A stretch of 64,000 bases of DNA from Flavobacterium urocaniciphilum (GTDB lineage: Bacteria; Bacteroidota; Bacteroidia; Flavobacteriales; Flavobacteriaceae). Numbering within the stretch: the first letter of the stretch is position 1; each line of letters begins with the position of its first letter. The position numbers were made by a program, and so were the translations under genes. Below, piece by piece: positions 53,364-64,000 of this stretch. The notes below the pieces were generated by a model. It was not told where the DNA came from and made no database searches. It saw only the letters and a program-made list of their open reading frames with translations. The stretch lies in assembly GCF_900110615.1 (NCBI RefSeq), contig NZ_FOEI01000001.1, forward strand, positions 186,001 to 250,000, in the 5' to 3' direction.

Positions 53364-54572
53364 TTACTTAAACTTCATGGCTAAGGTTAGAATATGCGAT
53401 TCTAAACCATTATTTCGATGATAAAATCCGTATCGTAATTCTAAACTATTAAAATGTTTAGCATGAAATAGTCCTTTATTATGATCGATAATTTTGTAGC
53501 CAATTCCAATCATATTACTTGAAAAAGCAGATAAATCGTAATCACTTGTAAAATATTCATCTCCTAAATCGTGTTGGAATATCGGTTGGAAATATTTCGC
53601 TGCATTTTGTGTGTAAAATCTATACGGAATAGAAATAGATGAAAAGGCTGATAGCTTTAAAGTTGGTTCAAAACTTATCGTATGCGAATTGATGTTCCAA
53701 TTGTCCCAATAGTATCGATAAAAACTTCTTAAGATAATATTATCACCTAAGAAATAACTTGATCTTAATCCGATTGGTAATTTAAATCGCGTATCTGGTA
53801 AATTTTCAGATTTAACAGTAGCTGCAACATCATTAAAATAAACTCTATTGAATTTTGTGGCTAATAATCCTTGTTGGTAACCCGCATCCACTAAAAATGC
53901 CATTTGGAAATTTTTATTGATGATTTGAGATAAGGTTAAGCCTAAATTATAGGACGTTCGTGGTTTACTATCGCCTTGTTTGTAATTTGGATCTGGATTA
54001 TTCCTAAGTTCAATAGGTAAAATAACTTTCCAAGTATCAAAGAAAGCCATACCTTTTATGTTGAATTCGGTATTTTTATTTTTGGAATATTTAGTAAATC
54101 CAACATTAGCTCCAAGTGAGAAATAGTCGAATTCAGCAGAAGCAGAAACTCCTGTAGAAACGATTTGTCTTTTTTCTTCGTTTTCCACACTGAAATTTAA
54201 GGATGGATATACACGCATGTCTTGGTACGAAGCAGATGTAACTGTATTTGGATCAATTTTATCTGATGATGCAGATGAATATGAATCGACACCTAATTCA
54301 AAACCATATAATTGTTTTCTATTTTTTTTATCTCTTCTAGATACTTTAATGTCTAAAGTTGTAGCAATATCGGTAAGTTTCTCTGTTCCTAATCCACCTG
54401 TTACAGCAGAGTTATTTCCGTCTTGAGAATAATAACTCGAAATGAAATTTACTTCTTCAATTTTAAGTTTTTGTTTTTTATAGGCAGTACTATCAGAAGT
54501 AGTGTCTTGTGCTTTAGTTTGGTTACTTAGTAAGAAAGCTAAAAATGAGGCTGTGATTAATCTCTTTTTCAT
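53364..54572 (-). CDS. DUF3570 outer-membrane beta-barrel protein
   Basis: This 402-residue protein has a signal peptide (residues 1-21, ending NQTKAQ) and a body of alternating amphipathic strands ending in aromatic residues, as in outer-membrane barrels. The segments KLKIEEVNFISSYYSQDGNN, LTDIATTLDIKVSRRDKKNR and SYQDMRVYPSLNFS fit DUF3570. The last strand ends LTLAMKFK. It is the last gene of a four-gene unit with thioredoxin, ApbE and the DUF4266 lipoprotein, an association I recall as widespread, so it may be the surface partner of that lipoprotein. Confidence 0.88.
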   Translation of the reverse strand: MKKRLITASFLAFLLSNQTKAQDTTSDSTAYKKQKLKIEEVNFISSYYSQDGNNSAVTGGLGTEKLTDIATTLDIKVSRRDKKNRKQLYGFELGVDSYSSASSDKIDPNTVTSASYQDMRVYPSLNFSVENEEKRQIVSTGVSASAEFDYFSLGANVGFTKYSKNKNTEFNIKGMAFFDTWKVILPIELRNNPDPNYKQGDSKPRTSYNLGLTLSQIINKNFQMAFLVDAGYQQGLLATKFNRVYFNDVAATVKSENLPDTRFKLPIGLRSSYFLGDNIILRSFYRYYWDNWNINSHTISFEPTLKLSAFSSISIPYRFYTQNAAKYFQPIFQHDLGDEYFTSDYDLSAFSSNMIGIGYKIIDHNKGLFHAKHFNSLELRYGFYHRNNGLESHILTLAMKFK

Positions 54573-54584
54573 TTCAATTTTGTA

Positions 54585-54794
54585 TTAATTACAACCGCAA
54601 CCACCGCCAGTTTTTCCTCCGTTTGCACCCGAACTTGCTTCGCGATACAGCATAAATGTATTTTCGAATTTCTCCGATTTTTTTGCTGCAAGTTCCATGT
54701 CGGAATCGTTGATTTTTGATTTTTGGTATTCTTTTACTTCAGAACAACTGGCTAAAGTTACTAAAGCGAATACAGCGATAACTAATTTATTCAT
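54585..54794 (-). CDS. DUF4266 small lipoprotein with Gly-Cys tail
   Basis: The 69-residue protein has a lipoprotein signal (FALVTLASCSEV, Cys near residue 17), a short helical middle (INDSDMELAAKKSEKF) and the family's striking end, YREASSGANGGKTGGGCGCN. The C-terminal GGGCGCN is conserved in DUF4266 as I remember it and offers two thiols on a flexible Gly tail. It is encoded 12 bp before DUF3570 and 42 bp after apbE. The tail could be a metal ligand or modification site, possibly kept reduced by the operon's thioredoxin; this is inference. Confidence 0.88.
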   Translation of the reverse strand: MNKLVIAVFALVTLASCSEVKEYQKSKINDSDMELAAKKSEKFENTFMLYREASSGANGGKTGGGCGCN

Positions 54795-54836
54795 GTTTTT
54801 TTGAGGTATTTTAGATTTTGTTATTCTTCGATTTGA

Positions 54837-55757
54837 TTACGTTAAATTGATATTTTTAGTGTGGTATATTTTGTCAAAATCGTCAATTATTATACAGCCT
54901 ATATTGGGTAATTGATTGATGAAATCTATTCCGACTTCAATGCCCATTACGCTTACAGGTGTAGCTAATGCATCTGCAATTTCTGCATTTTCGGCAATTA
55001 TAGTTACACTTTTTATTCCTGATATGGGAAAACCTGTTTTTGGATCGATAGTATGTGAATATTTTTTACCATCAATGAATACAAATTTTTCATAGTTTCC
55101 CGAAGTTGCAACAGATGTATTTGTTATTTTAAACGTTGAAAAAAGAGCTTCTTTTTTATTTGGATCTGCAATACCAATTGTCCAAGCTTCTCCATTTTCT
55201 TGAAATCCCCAAGTTGATAAATCGCCAGCGGCATTTACAATTCCACTTTTTACTCCATTATTTATTAATAGTATTTTAGCTCTTTCTGCAGCATATCCTT
55301 TTCCAATTCCTCCAAACCCAATTCGCATTCCTTTTAGTTTTAAAAAGACACTTGAATCTTCTGGATTCAAAATGATGTTTTCGTAATTGATGAGTTCTAC
55401 AGCTTTTAAAGCTTCTTCTTTATTCGGAAGTTCTTTCATGCTGAGGTCAAAATTCCAAAAACGTTTATCAATACTTCCATAACTAATATCGAAGGCACCT
55501 TGCGTCATTTTAGAAATCATCTGACATCTATAAATTAAATCAAAGACTTCTTTTGGAACTACAACAGGTTTAATGCCTGCGTTTTCATTAATTTCATAAG
55601 TAACACTTTCACTTGAAAATGTGGTTAAAAGTTTTTCAATACGCTGAATTTCACTAATGGCTAAATCAATTTTGTCATAAGCCCAATTTTCATCTTCACT
55701 TACAACAGAAATCTCAAATCGATTTCCCATCAATTTCAGATTTTTTTTATAAATCAT
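54837..55757 (-). CDS. apbE: FAD:protein FMN transferase (ApbE family)
   Basis: ApbE attaches FMN through a phosphoester to Ser/Thr of target proteins in the periplasm or outer leaflet. The 306 residues show the family core MGNRFEISVVSEDENWAYDK, MRIGFGGIGKGYAAERAKIL, VNAAGDLSTWG, YSHTIDPKTGFPI and AEIADALATPVSVMG (metal-binding site). No obvious lipobox is present, so it may be exported by another route or act in the cytoplasm. It shares one base with the thioredoxin gene upstream. The flavinylated partner in this locus is unknown; DUF4266 is a candidate. Confidence 0.92.
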   Translation of the reverse strand: MIYKKNLKLMGNRFEISVVSEDENWAYDKIDLAISEIQRIEKLLTTFSSESVTYEINENAGIKPVVVPKEVFDLIYRCQMISKMTQGAFDISYGSIDKRFWNFDLSMKELPNKEEALKAVELINYENIILNPEDSSVFLKLKGMRIGFGGIGKGYAAERAKILLINNGVKSGIVNAAGDLSTWGFQENGEAWTIGIADPNKKEALFSTFKITNTSVATSGNYEKFVFIDGKKYSHTIDPKTGFPISGIKSVTIIAENAEIADALATPVSVMGIEVGIDFINQLPNIGCIIIDDFDKIYHTKNINLT

Positions 55758-56179
55758 TAGCTTTTTAGTTTTTCGATAAATTCTGGGATTGTTTCTTTAG
55801 GATATTCTTCCCATTTTTTAGTAACATTTCCATTTTCATCTAATAACAAGATTAATGGAAACTGACCTTTGTTATTATATTTCTCAGCTAAAGCATCGTT
55901 TTCTTTTTCAATTTCTTTGGCTAATTTATTTTTAGAAAGTCGAGGAAAATCGGCATTATAAATAATTAGATTTTCATTTGAAAACGCTTGAAATTCTGGA
56001 GTGTTTACAATTAGTTTTTTAAATTTTACACAAGGTGCACACCAATCGGAACCTGAAAAATAAAGCATTACTTTTTTATGTTCTGATTTAGCTTTTTCTA
56101 ATTTTTGTGCAAAAGTTTCGGTTTGTTGAGCAAAAATTGTGCTCGTAAACAAAAGTAGGATTGGGATTAACTTCTTCAT
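55757..56179 (-). CDS. Exported thioredoxin-like protein
   Basis: This 140-residue protein has a signal peptide (residues 1-17, LLLFTSTIFAQ) and a DsbD-gamma/thioredoxin fold with YFSGSDWCAPCVKFKKLI (CAPC) and a cis-Pro in GQFPLILLLD. It probably reduces disulfides in the periplasm. As first gene of the apbE/DUF4266/DUF3570 unit it may keep the Cys tail of the DUF4266 lipoprotein reduced. Confidence 0.88.
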   Translation of the reverse strand: MKKLIPILLLFTSTIFAQQTETFAQKLEKAKSEHKKVMLYFSGSDWCAPCVKFKKLIVNTPEFQAFSNENLIIYNADFPRLSKNKLAKEIEKENDALAEKYNNKGQFPLILLLDENGNVTKKWEEYPKETIPEFIEKLKS

Positions 56180-56269
56180 TACATTTAATTTTAAGTAAAC
56201 TTAACGAATATTCAATTAAAATATTGTAACAAATATCACATAATGAGTAGTTTATAATTAGTCTAATTT

Positions 56270-56932
56270 TTACTCAAAACTTTCTATTAAAAGTAAGTTT
56301 CCTTTTTCGTGAGTAATGGTAACAATTCCGTCTTCTGCAACATGATTACTGCTTCCGGTTCTATAGCCTAATTCTAAACTTTCATTGTTTAACGGATAAA
56401 ATAAGTTTTCAGTAATAATCCCATCCACTTTTCCTAAAGGAATCAAAGAGATAATAGAATTTTTAGGATACCATTTTTTGAACGAATTGGGTAACAAAAA
56501 TACTTTTGAATGATCGTCGAATAAAACAATTTTAAGTTCATTTCTATAGGAAGCTAAAACTGATAAATTGTTTAAGGTATGATCGGCACGCTTACCAGTT
56601 GCCCAAACCACATTTACGGCTTTATGACCTTTTTCAATTAAATAATCAAAAGCCTTTTCTAAATCGGTTTTGTTTTGGTCTGGCGTATGAACAATTTCAA
56701 TCGGATAATGATTTTCTTTGTAATAATTAGAATCAAAATCTCTGTCGAAATCACCTAGTAAAACATCCACTTTTATACCAAGCTCAACCACACGTTCAAT
56801 GGCAGAATCTAATACAACAACAAAGGGCGACCATTCTAAAAGTTGACCTAATAATTCATTATTGCATTCCAATCCATTTGCAATAATTAATGCTGGTTCT
56901 TGATCGTCGCGAACGATGTGATGTGATGACAT
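56270..56932 (-). CDS. thiN: Thiamine diphosphokinase
   Basis: The enzyme phosphorylates thiamine to the coenzyme thiamine diphosphate. The 220-residue sequence has the TPK core: ALIIANGLECNNELLG, VVLDSAIERVVELGIKVDVL, LLGDFDRD (the metal-binding DFD) and the HTPDQNKTDLEKAFDYL motif; WATGKRADHTLNNL follows. The C-terminal beta domain contains the thiamine-binding GSSNHVAEDGIVTIT. It is downstream of the DUF4249 gene on the same strand, separated by a repeat. Confidence 0.92.
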   Translation of the reverse strand: MSSHHIVRDDQEPALIIANGLECNNELLGQLLEWSPFVVVLDSAIERVVELGIKVDVLLGDFDRDFDSNYYKENHYPIEIVHTPDQNKTDLEKAFDYLIEKGHKAVNVVWATGKRADHTLNNLSVLASYRNELKIVLFDDHSKVFLLPNSFKKWYPKNSIISLIPLGKVDGIITENLFYPLNNESLELGYRTGSSNHVAEDGIVTITHEKGNLLLIESFE

Positions 56933-56936
56933 TTGG

Positions 56937-57008
56937 GTTTATTGTTTGTTTATTGTTTCTAAGTTAACAAAATTAAACTTTTTACTTTTGTCTTTTTACT
57001 TTTGCCTT
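56937..57008. repeat. Two degenerate 7-bp arrays (gtttatt and tactttt)
   Basis: GTTTATT, GTTTGTT, TATTGTT at the left repeats the motif of 2694-2732. At the right TACTTTT, GTCTTTT, TACTTTT, GCCTTAA is phased by seven and is the complement of the AGTAAAA family at 13971 and 53300. The element fills the spacer between thiN and the DUF4249 gene. Confidence 0.8.
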
Positions 57009-57011
57009 AAA

Positions 57012-57830
57012 TTATTGTACCACATAATTTCTTACATCAACTTCAGATAATCTGAAATAACCTAATGGATAATTTGATGAATTTGTTTGGTTGATGATAT
57101 TTCCTCTTACAGTGGCTGGAGGCGTACTAAAAGGTCCGTTGCTTAATCCGCCAGAAATACCAATTAAAATATTCATATAATTATGATATCTTTCTGAAAT
57201 GCCGTGTAAAGTAAAATTAATATTTTGTCCGGCTTCTAAATCTTCATCAATAATTAAAGAAAACATTTCATTTCCGTTTGTAAATTTATCATTAAAAACG
57301 CCTAAAAGAGGAAATGGTCGAAATGGAACTTTGTATTCTTCCATATAGAAATTTTCTTCAGCACCATTATCTTGAAAATTAAATTTCAATTCAATTTCAT
57401 TACCTGTTATTCCGTTTAAATCTTGTTCAATTGTAGTAATGGTTGGAACAGCATATAATTTATCTGTTGCTGTATACGTTTGCCCGTTATATACTACAGA
57501 AAGAGTGTACGTTTCATTAATAATCGGATTGAAATTTGTGCATTTATAATTTCCTGTTAATCCATCTTCAACAAAATTGTATACAGTATTGTTTGAATCG
57601 GTTACGGTAATAGTAGCGCCATTAGCAACCGGAACGGCATTGTTAAAATAATCACCAGTTGTAGTTAATCGAATCGTTTGTTCGTTTCCAGATGTTCCTT
57701 TTTCCCATTTAATTGAAGCATCTATAACTAGTTTTGGTTCACTTGAATTTAAGTCGACATCTACAACTTCTTCACAACTGATAAAAGTTAAACTAATTAC
57801 AAGAATAATATAGGTTATGATTTTTTTCAT
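57012..57830 (-). CDS. DUF4249 lipoprotein
   Basis: The 272-residue product has a lipoprotein signal (IILVISLTFISCEEVVDVDL, Cys near residue 19). DUF4249 follows: KLVIDASIKWEKGT, GATITVTDSNNTVYNFVEDG, YTLSVVYNGQTYTATDKLYA and FRLSEVDVRNYVV at the end. DUF4249 lipoproteins pair with TonB receptors in Bacteroidota, much like SusD with SusC. The gap to the receptor gene is 4 bp, so the two surely form one uptake unit. The substrate is unknown. Confidence 0.92.
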   Translation of the reverse strand: MKKIITYIILVISLTFISCEEVVDVDLNSSEPKLVIDASIKWEKGTSGNEQTIRLTTTGDYFNNAVPVANGATITVTDSNNTVYNFVEDGLTGNYKCTNFNPIINETYTLSVVYNGQTYTATDKLYAVPTITTIEQDLNGITGNEIELKFNFQDNGAEENFYMEEYKVPFRPFPLLGVFNDKFTNGNEMFSLIIDEDLEAGQNINFTLHGISERYHNYMNILIGISGGLSNGPFSTPPATVRGNIINQTNSSNYPLGYFRLSEVDVRNYVVQ

Positions 57831-57834
57831 TTTC

Positions 57835-60216
57835 TTAAAATTTAAAATTATACGTCACACTTGGCACAATTCCGAAAATTGATAGTTTAACTGCTTCGTT
57901 AGAACCATCATCTTTGTTTTGTCTGAAATTGATGGAAGCGGCATTTTTTCTTCCATATAAATTATAAACAGAGAAAACCCATTCACCTTGCCATTTTCTG
58001 CCTTTATTTTTGTTCGGATTTAGGGTTGCAGAAATATCGATACGATGATAAGAAGGTAAGTTATCTTCGTTTCTGTTGCCGTAAACCGGAACATTAATGC
58101 CTTGATATTGATATTGTCCTGTTGGAAAAGTTATAGGTTGACCTGTTTGATAAGTAAAGATGCTTCCAAAACTCCATTTTTCATTTGATTTATAACTTCC
58201 CGTTACATACAGATTGTGCGTTTTGTCCCAGCCTGTTTTATACCATTCACCTTTATTTATACCTGTTTCAATTGGCGTTCTTCCTTCGGTTTTTTGTTCA
58301 GAACGCGATAAAGTGTATGAAATCCAACCCGAAAGTTTACCTACATTTTTCTTTACCATTAATTCTAAACCATACGCTCGAGTTTTTCCTGGTAATAAAA
58401 CTTGTTCAATAGCCTCATTGGCAATTAAATCGGCACCATCAATATAATCTAAACGATTTTTTACAGTTTTGTAAAACGATTCCACTTCTAAGGTATAATC
58501 ACCATTCTTGATGTTTTTAAAATACCCAAGAGCAAATTGATCTAAAATTTGAGGTTTTAGAAAATTGTCACTTGGCGCCCAAACGTCTAATGGAGTAGGT
58601 GATTGAGTGTTAGATATTAAATGTAAATACTGACTCATTCTATTATAACTCGCTTTAATAGATTGATCCTCATTAATGGTATAAGCTAATGCAATTCTTG
58701 GTTCAAAATTATCAAAGCTGGCAATCGTTTTATTTTTACCATAATATTGTGTTCCAATTGGTGTAGCTTTTTCATAAATACCTAAATCTGCATCATATGT
58801 CACTGCCTGATTGTTTTCGTATATGTTAATTGTTTCTTCGCCTAAACGATAAAACATGCTGTATCGTAATCCATAGTTTACTGAAAGTTTAGAAGAAAGC
58901 TTCTGTTCTGCATCTAAATAGAAGGCAGGTTCGAAGGCATATTTTTTAGCCAATTGTTTTTCGTTTATACCTGACTCGGAATTTATTGGTTCAATTCTAC
59001 CCGGATTAAAATCGTAATAAATAGCATTTGCACCATAATACAATTTGAAGTTATCAGATAAATAATGTTTGAAATCGTATTTGAAGTTGTAGTTTTTAAT
59101 TCCGCTTTCCCAGTTGAATCCTATAAAATCTAATGTTAATCCGTAATAATAATCACTATAAATAAAGGACGCATTTGAGAATAATTTGCTATTAAACAAA
59201 TGATTCCAACGTACGTTTAAAACCGAATTTCCATACGTATTTATAAACTGTTCGTTTAAGCTAAACACATCTCTACCAAAGTAACCAGATAAAAATAAAT
59301 TATTATTATCGTTAAGTTTATAATTCAGTTTAGTGTTTAAATCATAGAAATACGCTGAATTGTTATTATTGGCCAATTTTAAAAATAAATGAGCATAACT
59401 ACTTCTTCCAGCAACTAAAAAAGAACCTTTGTCTTTTACGATTGGTCCTTCCGCTAAAAGGCGACTAGATATTAATCCGATTCCTCCAGTCATTCCAAAG
59501 TTTTTACTATTACCTTCTTTTTGGTAAATATCTAAAACTGATGCCACTCTTCCGCCAAAACGAGCGGGAATTCCACCTTTATAAAGTTTTAAATCTTTAA
59601 TTGCATCGGCATTAAAAACAGAGAAAAATCCGAATAAATGCGACGAATTATAAATAGTAGCTTCATCCAATAAAATTAAATTTTGATCGGCTGCTCCGCC
59701 ACGTACATTAAATCCAGATTGTCCTTCTCCAGCATTGGTAACTCCAGGTAAAGTTAAAATAGATTTGATAACATCTACTTCTCCTAATATGGCAGGCATC
59801 GATTTTATTTGAGCGATAGTTAGTTTATTGACACTCATTTCTGGTTTGTCAATTTTTATGCTTTTGTTATTACTAACAACTAAAACTTCTTCAATTTCTT
59901 TACTTTTTTCGTTTATCAGAAAATCTTTTTTAGTGTTAGATTCCAGATAGATGACATCAGTTAAATTTTCGTATCCAATAGTTTGAATGGTAATGTTGTA
60001 TTCCCCTTTAGGAATAGAAATCGAATAATATCCATACTCGTTGGTTTGGATGGTTCTAGTTAATTCAGAATTTTTAATTTGGATGGTAGCGCCTATGATA
60101 GTTTCATTACTTTTAGCATCTTTCAAAGTTCCACTTAAAGTGAATTTTTCTTGTGAAAAACCAAAACTGGTGAGAAGTATAAAAAATAGCGCTTGTAATA
60201 TTTTATTTCGTAACAT
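57835..60216 (-). CDS. TonB-dependent receptor with carboxypeptidase-like N-terminal domain
   Basis: This 793-residue outer-membrane transporter has a signal peptide (1-21), a CarboxypepD_reg-like domain (about 24-105, LSGTLKDAKSNETIIGATIQ), a plug (about 120-225, with MPAILGEVDVIKSILTLPGV, FNVRGGAADQNLILLDEATI and GGRVASVLDIY) and a 22-strand barrel ending VTYNFKF (final aromatic). The plug variant with 'RGGAADQNL' is typical of the DUF4249-paired group. It imports an unidentified ligand with TonB/ExbBD energy. Confidence 0.94.
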   Translation of the reverse strand: MLRNKILQALFFILLTSFGFSQEKFTLSGTLKDAKSNETIIGATIQIKNSELTRTIQTNEYGYYSISIPKGEYNITIQTIGYENLTDVIYLESNTKKDFLINEKSKEIEEVLVVSNNKSIKIDKPEMSVNKLTIAQIKSMPAILGEVDVIKSILTLPGVTNAGEGQSGFNVRGGAADQNLILLDEATIYNSSHLFGFFSVFNADAIKDLKLYKGGIPARFGGRVASVLDIYQKEGNSKNFGMTGGIGLISSRLLAEGPIVKDKGSFLVAGRSSYAHLFLKLANNNNSAYFYDLNTKLNYKLNDNNNLFLSGYFGRDVFSLNEQFINTYGNSVLNVRWNHLFNSKLFSNASFIYSDYYYGLTLDFIGFNWESGIKNYNFKYDFKHYLSDNFKLYYGANAIYYDFNPGRIEPINSESGINEKQLAKKYAFEPAFYLDAEQKLSSKLSVNYGLRYSMFYRLGEETINIYENNQAVTYDADLGIYEKATPIGTQYYGKNKTIASFDNFEPRIALAYTINEDQSIKASYNRMSQYLHLISNTQSPTPLDVWAPSDNFLKPQILDQFALGYFKNIKNGDYTLEVESFYKTVKNRLDYIDGADLIANEAIEQVLLPGKTRAYGLELMVKKNVGKLSGWISYTLSRSEQKTEGRTPIETGINKGEWYKTGWDKTHNLYVTGSYKSNEKWSFGSIFTYQTGQPITFPTGQYQYQGINVPVYGNRNEDNLPSYHRIDISATLNPNKNKGRKWQGEWVFSVYNLYGRKNAASINFRQNKDDGSNEAVKLSIFGIVPSVTYNFKF

Positions 60217-60284
60217 GAAGTTTTTATTTCTTTTGACGCAAAGTTCAGTCTTTTGTTACGAAACAATTGTTAAGAGAGGGTTAA

Positions 60285-60318
60285 TAAAAAAGCGATTCCT
60301 TTTGAGAATCGCTTTTAA
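60285..60318 (-). terminator. Terminator after icd
   Basis: AAAAGCGATT and AATCGCTTTT pair around a short loop and end in T on the minus strand, 20 bp past the icd stop. Confidence 0.88.
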
Positions 60319-60337
60319 ATTATTAAAATAAATCAAT

Positions 60338-62569
<2,232 letters not shown>

Positions 62570-62715
62570 TTATTTCTTTAAAGGTTAGCAAATATATAAA
62601 ATTTAAGCCTATTTTTTGGTGGAAGATTTCTAAAAAGAGAAACATTTCACGAATTAATAAATTAAGCGTGAAAAATTAAATTATTGATAATATTGAGGGA
62701 TGAAAATTAGGGATA

Positions 62716-62748
62716 AAAAAAAATCCCGATTCAATCGGGATTTTTTTA
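62716..62748 (-). terminator. Terminator after rplS
   Basis: AAAATCCCGAT-tca-ATCGGGATTTT is a perfect 11-bp stem with T-runs on both sides, 18 bp past the rplS stop. Confidence 0.9.
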
Positions 62749-62766
62749 TACATACAAATGGGAAGA

Positions 62767-63117
62767 TTATCCTCTTCTTTCTTTGATTTTTGCTTTTTTA
62801 CCAGTAAGTTCTCTAAAGTAGTAAATTCTAGCTCTACGTACTTTACCTCTTTGGTTCAATTCAATTTTTTGTAAAGCTGGCATGTTGATTGGGAAGATAC
62901 GCTCAACTCCAATAGCTCCAGACATTTTTCTGATAGTAAAAGTTTCAGTAGCACCTGAACCTCTTTTTTGAATTACTACACCTTTGAAAAACTGAGTTCT
63001 AGTTTTTTCACCCTCTTTAATTTCGTAGTATACAGTTACTGTATCTCCTGCACTGAAATTAGGGAAGTCTTTTTTTGATACGAATTCGTTTTGTACGAAA
63101 TCAACTAAATTTGACAT
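62767..63117 (-). CDS. rplS: 50S ribosomal protein L19
   Basis: This 116-residue protein of the large ribosomal subunit contacts the 30S interface. The family pattern is complete: FPNFSAGDTVTVYYEIKEGE, RTQFFKGVVIQKRGSGATET, FTIRKMSGAIGVERIFPINM and RRARIYYFRELTGKKAKIKE. It is alone on its transcript, with a GC-richer leader that is a candidate for feedback control by the protein. Confidence 0.98.
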   Translation of the reverse strand: MSNLVDFVQNEFVSKKDFPNFSAGDTVTVYYEIKEGEKTRTQFFKGVVIQKRGSGATETFTIRKMSGAIGVERIFPINMPALQKIELNQRGKVRRARIYYFRELTGKKAKIKERRG

Positions 63118-63200
63118 AATTTTAAATATAAATCATTAAACCTGAGCAACATACACGTCCTTCGCCAGAGGTTGGTCAAATGTGAGGGCAAAATTAATTC
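63118..63200 (-). ncRNA. Candidate structured 5' leader of rplS
   Basis: Between 63138 and 63190 base composition rises to roughly one half G+C in an otherwise A/T-rich spacer. On the minus strand, AACCT (63173-63169) can pair with AGGTT (63143-63139), and an inner CTGG/TCAG pairing or the outer ATGT/ACAT pairing offers alternative helices. Bacterial L19 genes in several phyla have autoregulatory leaders, so this is the likely role. The exact fold was not computed. The rest of the 301-bp spacer up to tgt is A/T-rich and without a gene. Confidence 0.5.
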
Positions 63201-63312
63201 TTTTTTATGAATTGACAAAAAAATGGAAGGATAAATTTGTTTGAAGGAGTTAAATTTTTGGTAAAATTTAAAAAACTTACATTTACTATTCTCATACATC
63301 TAACTTTTAAAG

Positions 63313-63320
63313 TATATTTG
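63313..63320 (+). promoter_or_regulatory. -7 element for tgt (TATATTTG)
   Basis: A perfect TAnnTTTG match about 100 bp before the tgt start; no clear TTG at the usual spacing. Confidence 0.5.
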
Positions 63321-63418
63321 TCCGTTAAAATTAAAAATAAAGTGATCCGTTTGATAAGCTATAAAATTCAAACCAAATTACTTTAAACATTCGCAAATTA
63401 AAAGCAGAAAATATCTAA

Positions 63419-64000
<582 letters not shown>

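Noticed and set aside
63105..63299. Open frame of 64 codons on the minus strand overlapping the rplS start
   Set aside because: It covers the structured leader, has no recognisable protein features and would conflict with rplS expression; most likely a chance frame.

Overview
The window looks like chromosomal DNA of a Bacteroidota member of the Flavobacteriaceae, Flavobacterium or a near relative. The evidence is low GC with A/T-rich intergenic DNA, TAnnTTTG-type promoter elements, a secreted lipase with a type IX secretion C-terminal sorting domain, GldL-like membrane hairpins, a TonB receptor paired with a DUF4249 lipoprotein, many DUF families typical of the phylum, and the order folP / DUF1599 / MauE-thioredoxin protein / tpiA. 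About 68 protein genes were found, with two cut by the window edges. I saw no rRNA, tRNA, CRISPR array, integrase or transposase.

Layout. 1-8 kb: phosphatase fragment, TauE/SafE exporter, tpiA, two redox proteins, DUF1599, divergent folP with two accessory genes, rlmH, yebC. 8-14 kb: secreted protein plus S41 protease pair, gcvT, divergent hutH. 14-18 kb: nine tightly packed minus-strand genes led by a RimB-RimK fusion and holding three tiny GldL-like membrane proteins. 18-25 kb: DoxX protein, secreted lipase, an ArsR-controlled Cys-rich operon of six genes, DUF1003, corA. 25-34 kb: an A/T-rich gene wedged onto the start of hutI, RluA-type synthase, DPP-IV-like peptidase, Lrp regulator, lpdA. 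34-39 kb: an oxidative-stress block (peroxiredoxin, thioredoxin, DUF6952-like, katG). 39-48 kb: permease, DUF4349, clpC, gyrA, TPR protein. 48-52 kb: an ECF sigma operon and a lipoprotein gene sharing one promoter type. 52-64 kb: ppk2, DUF3570/DUF4266/apbE/thioredoxin cluster, thiN, DUF4249 plus TonB receptor, monomeric icd, rplS with a structured leader, and the start of tgt.

The most unusual signals are between genes. Many spacers hold degenerate tandem arrays with a 7-bp period (8 bp at a few loci). Unit sequence differs by locus, arrays often form inverted pairs, and in several cases they supply the stop codon of the neighbouring gene. Two A/T-rich orphan genes lie between direct repeats made from the 5' region of the downstream gene: a 24-bp exact copy of the hutI start, and a 30-bp ECF-type promoter present in front of both a lipoprotein gene and the sigma gene. 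A third orphan gene is flanked by copies of an octamer-type repeat.

Functional claims rest on motifs and remembered family features. No search or folding program was run.
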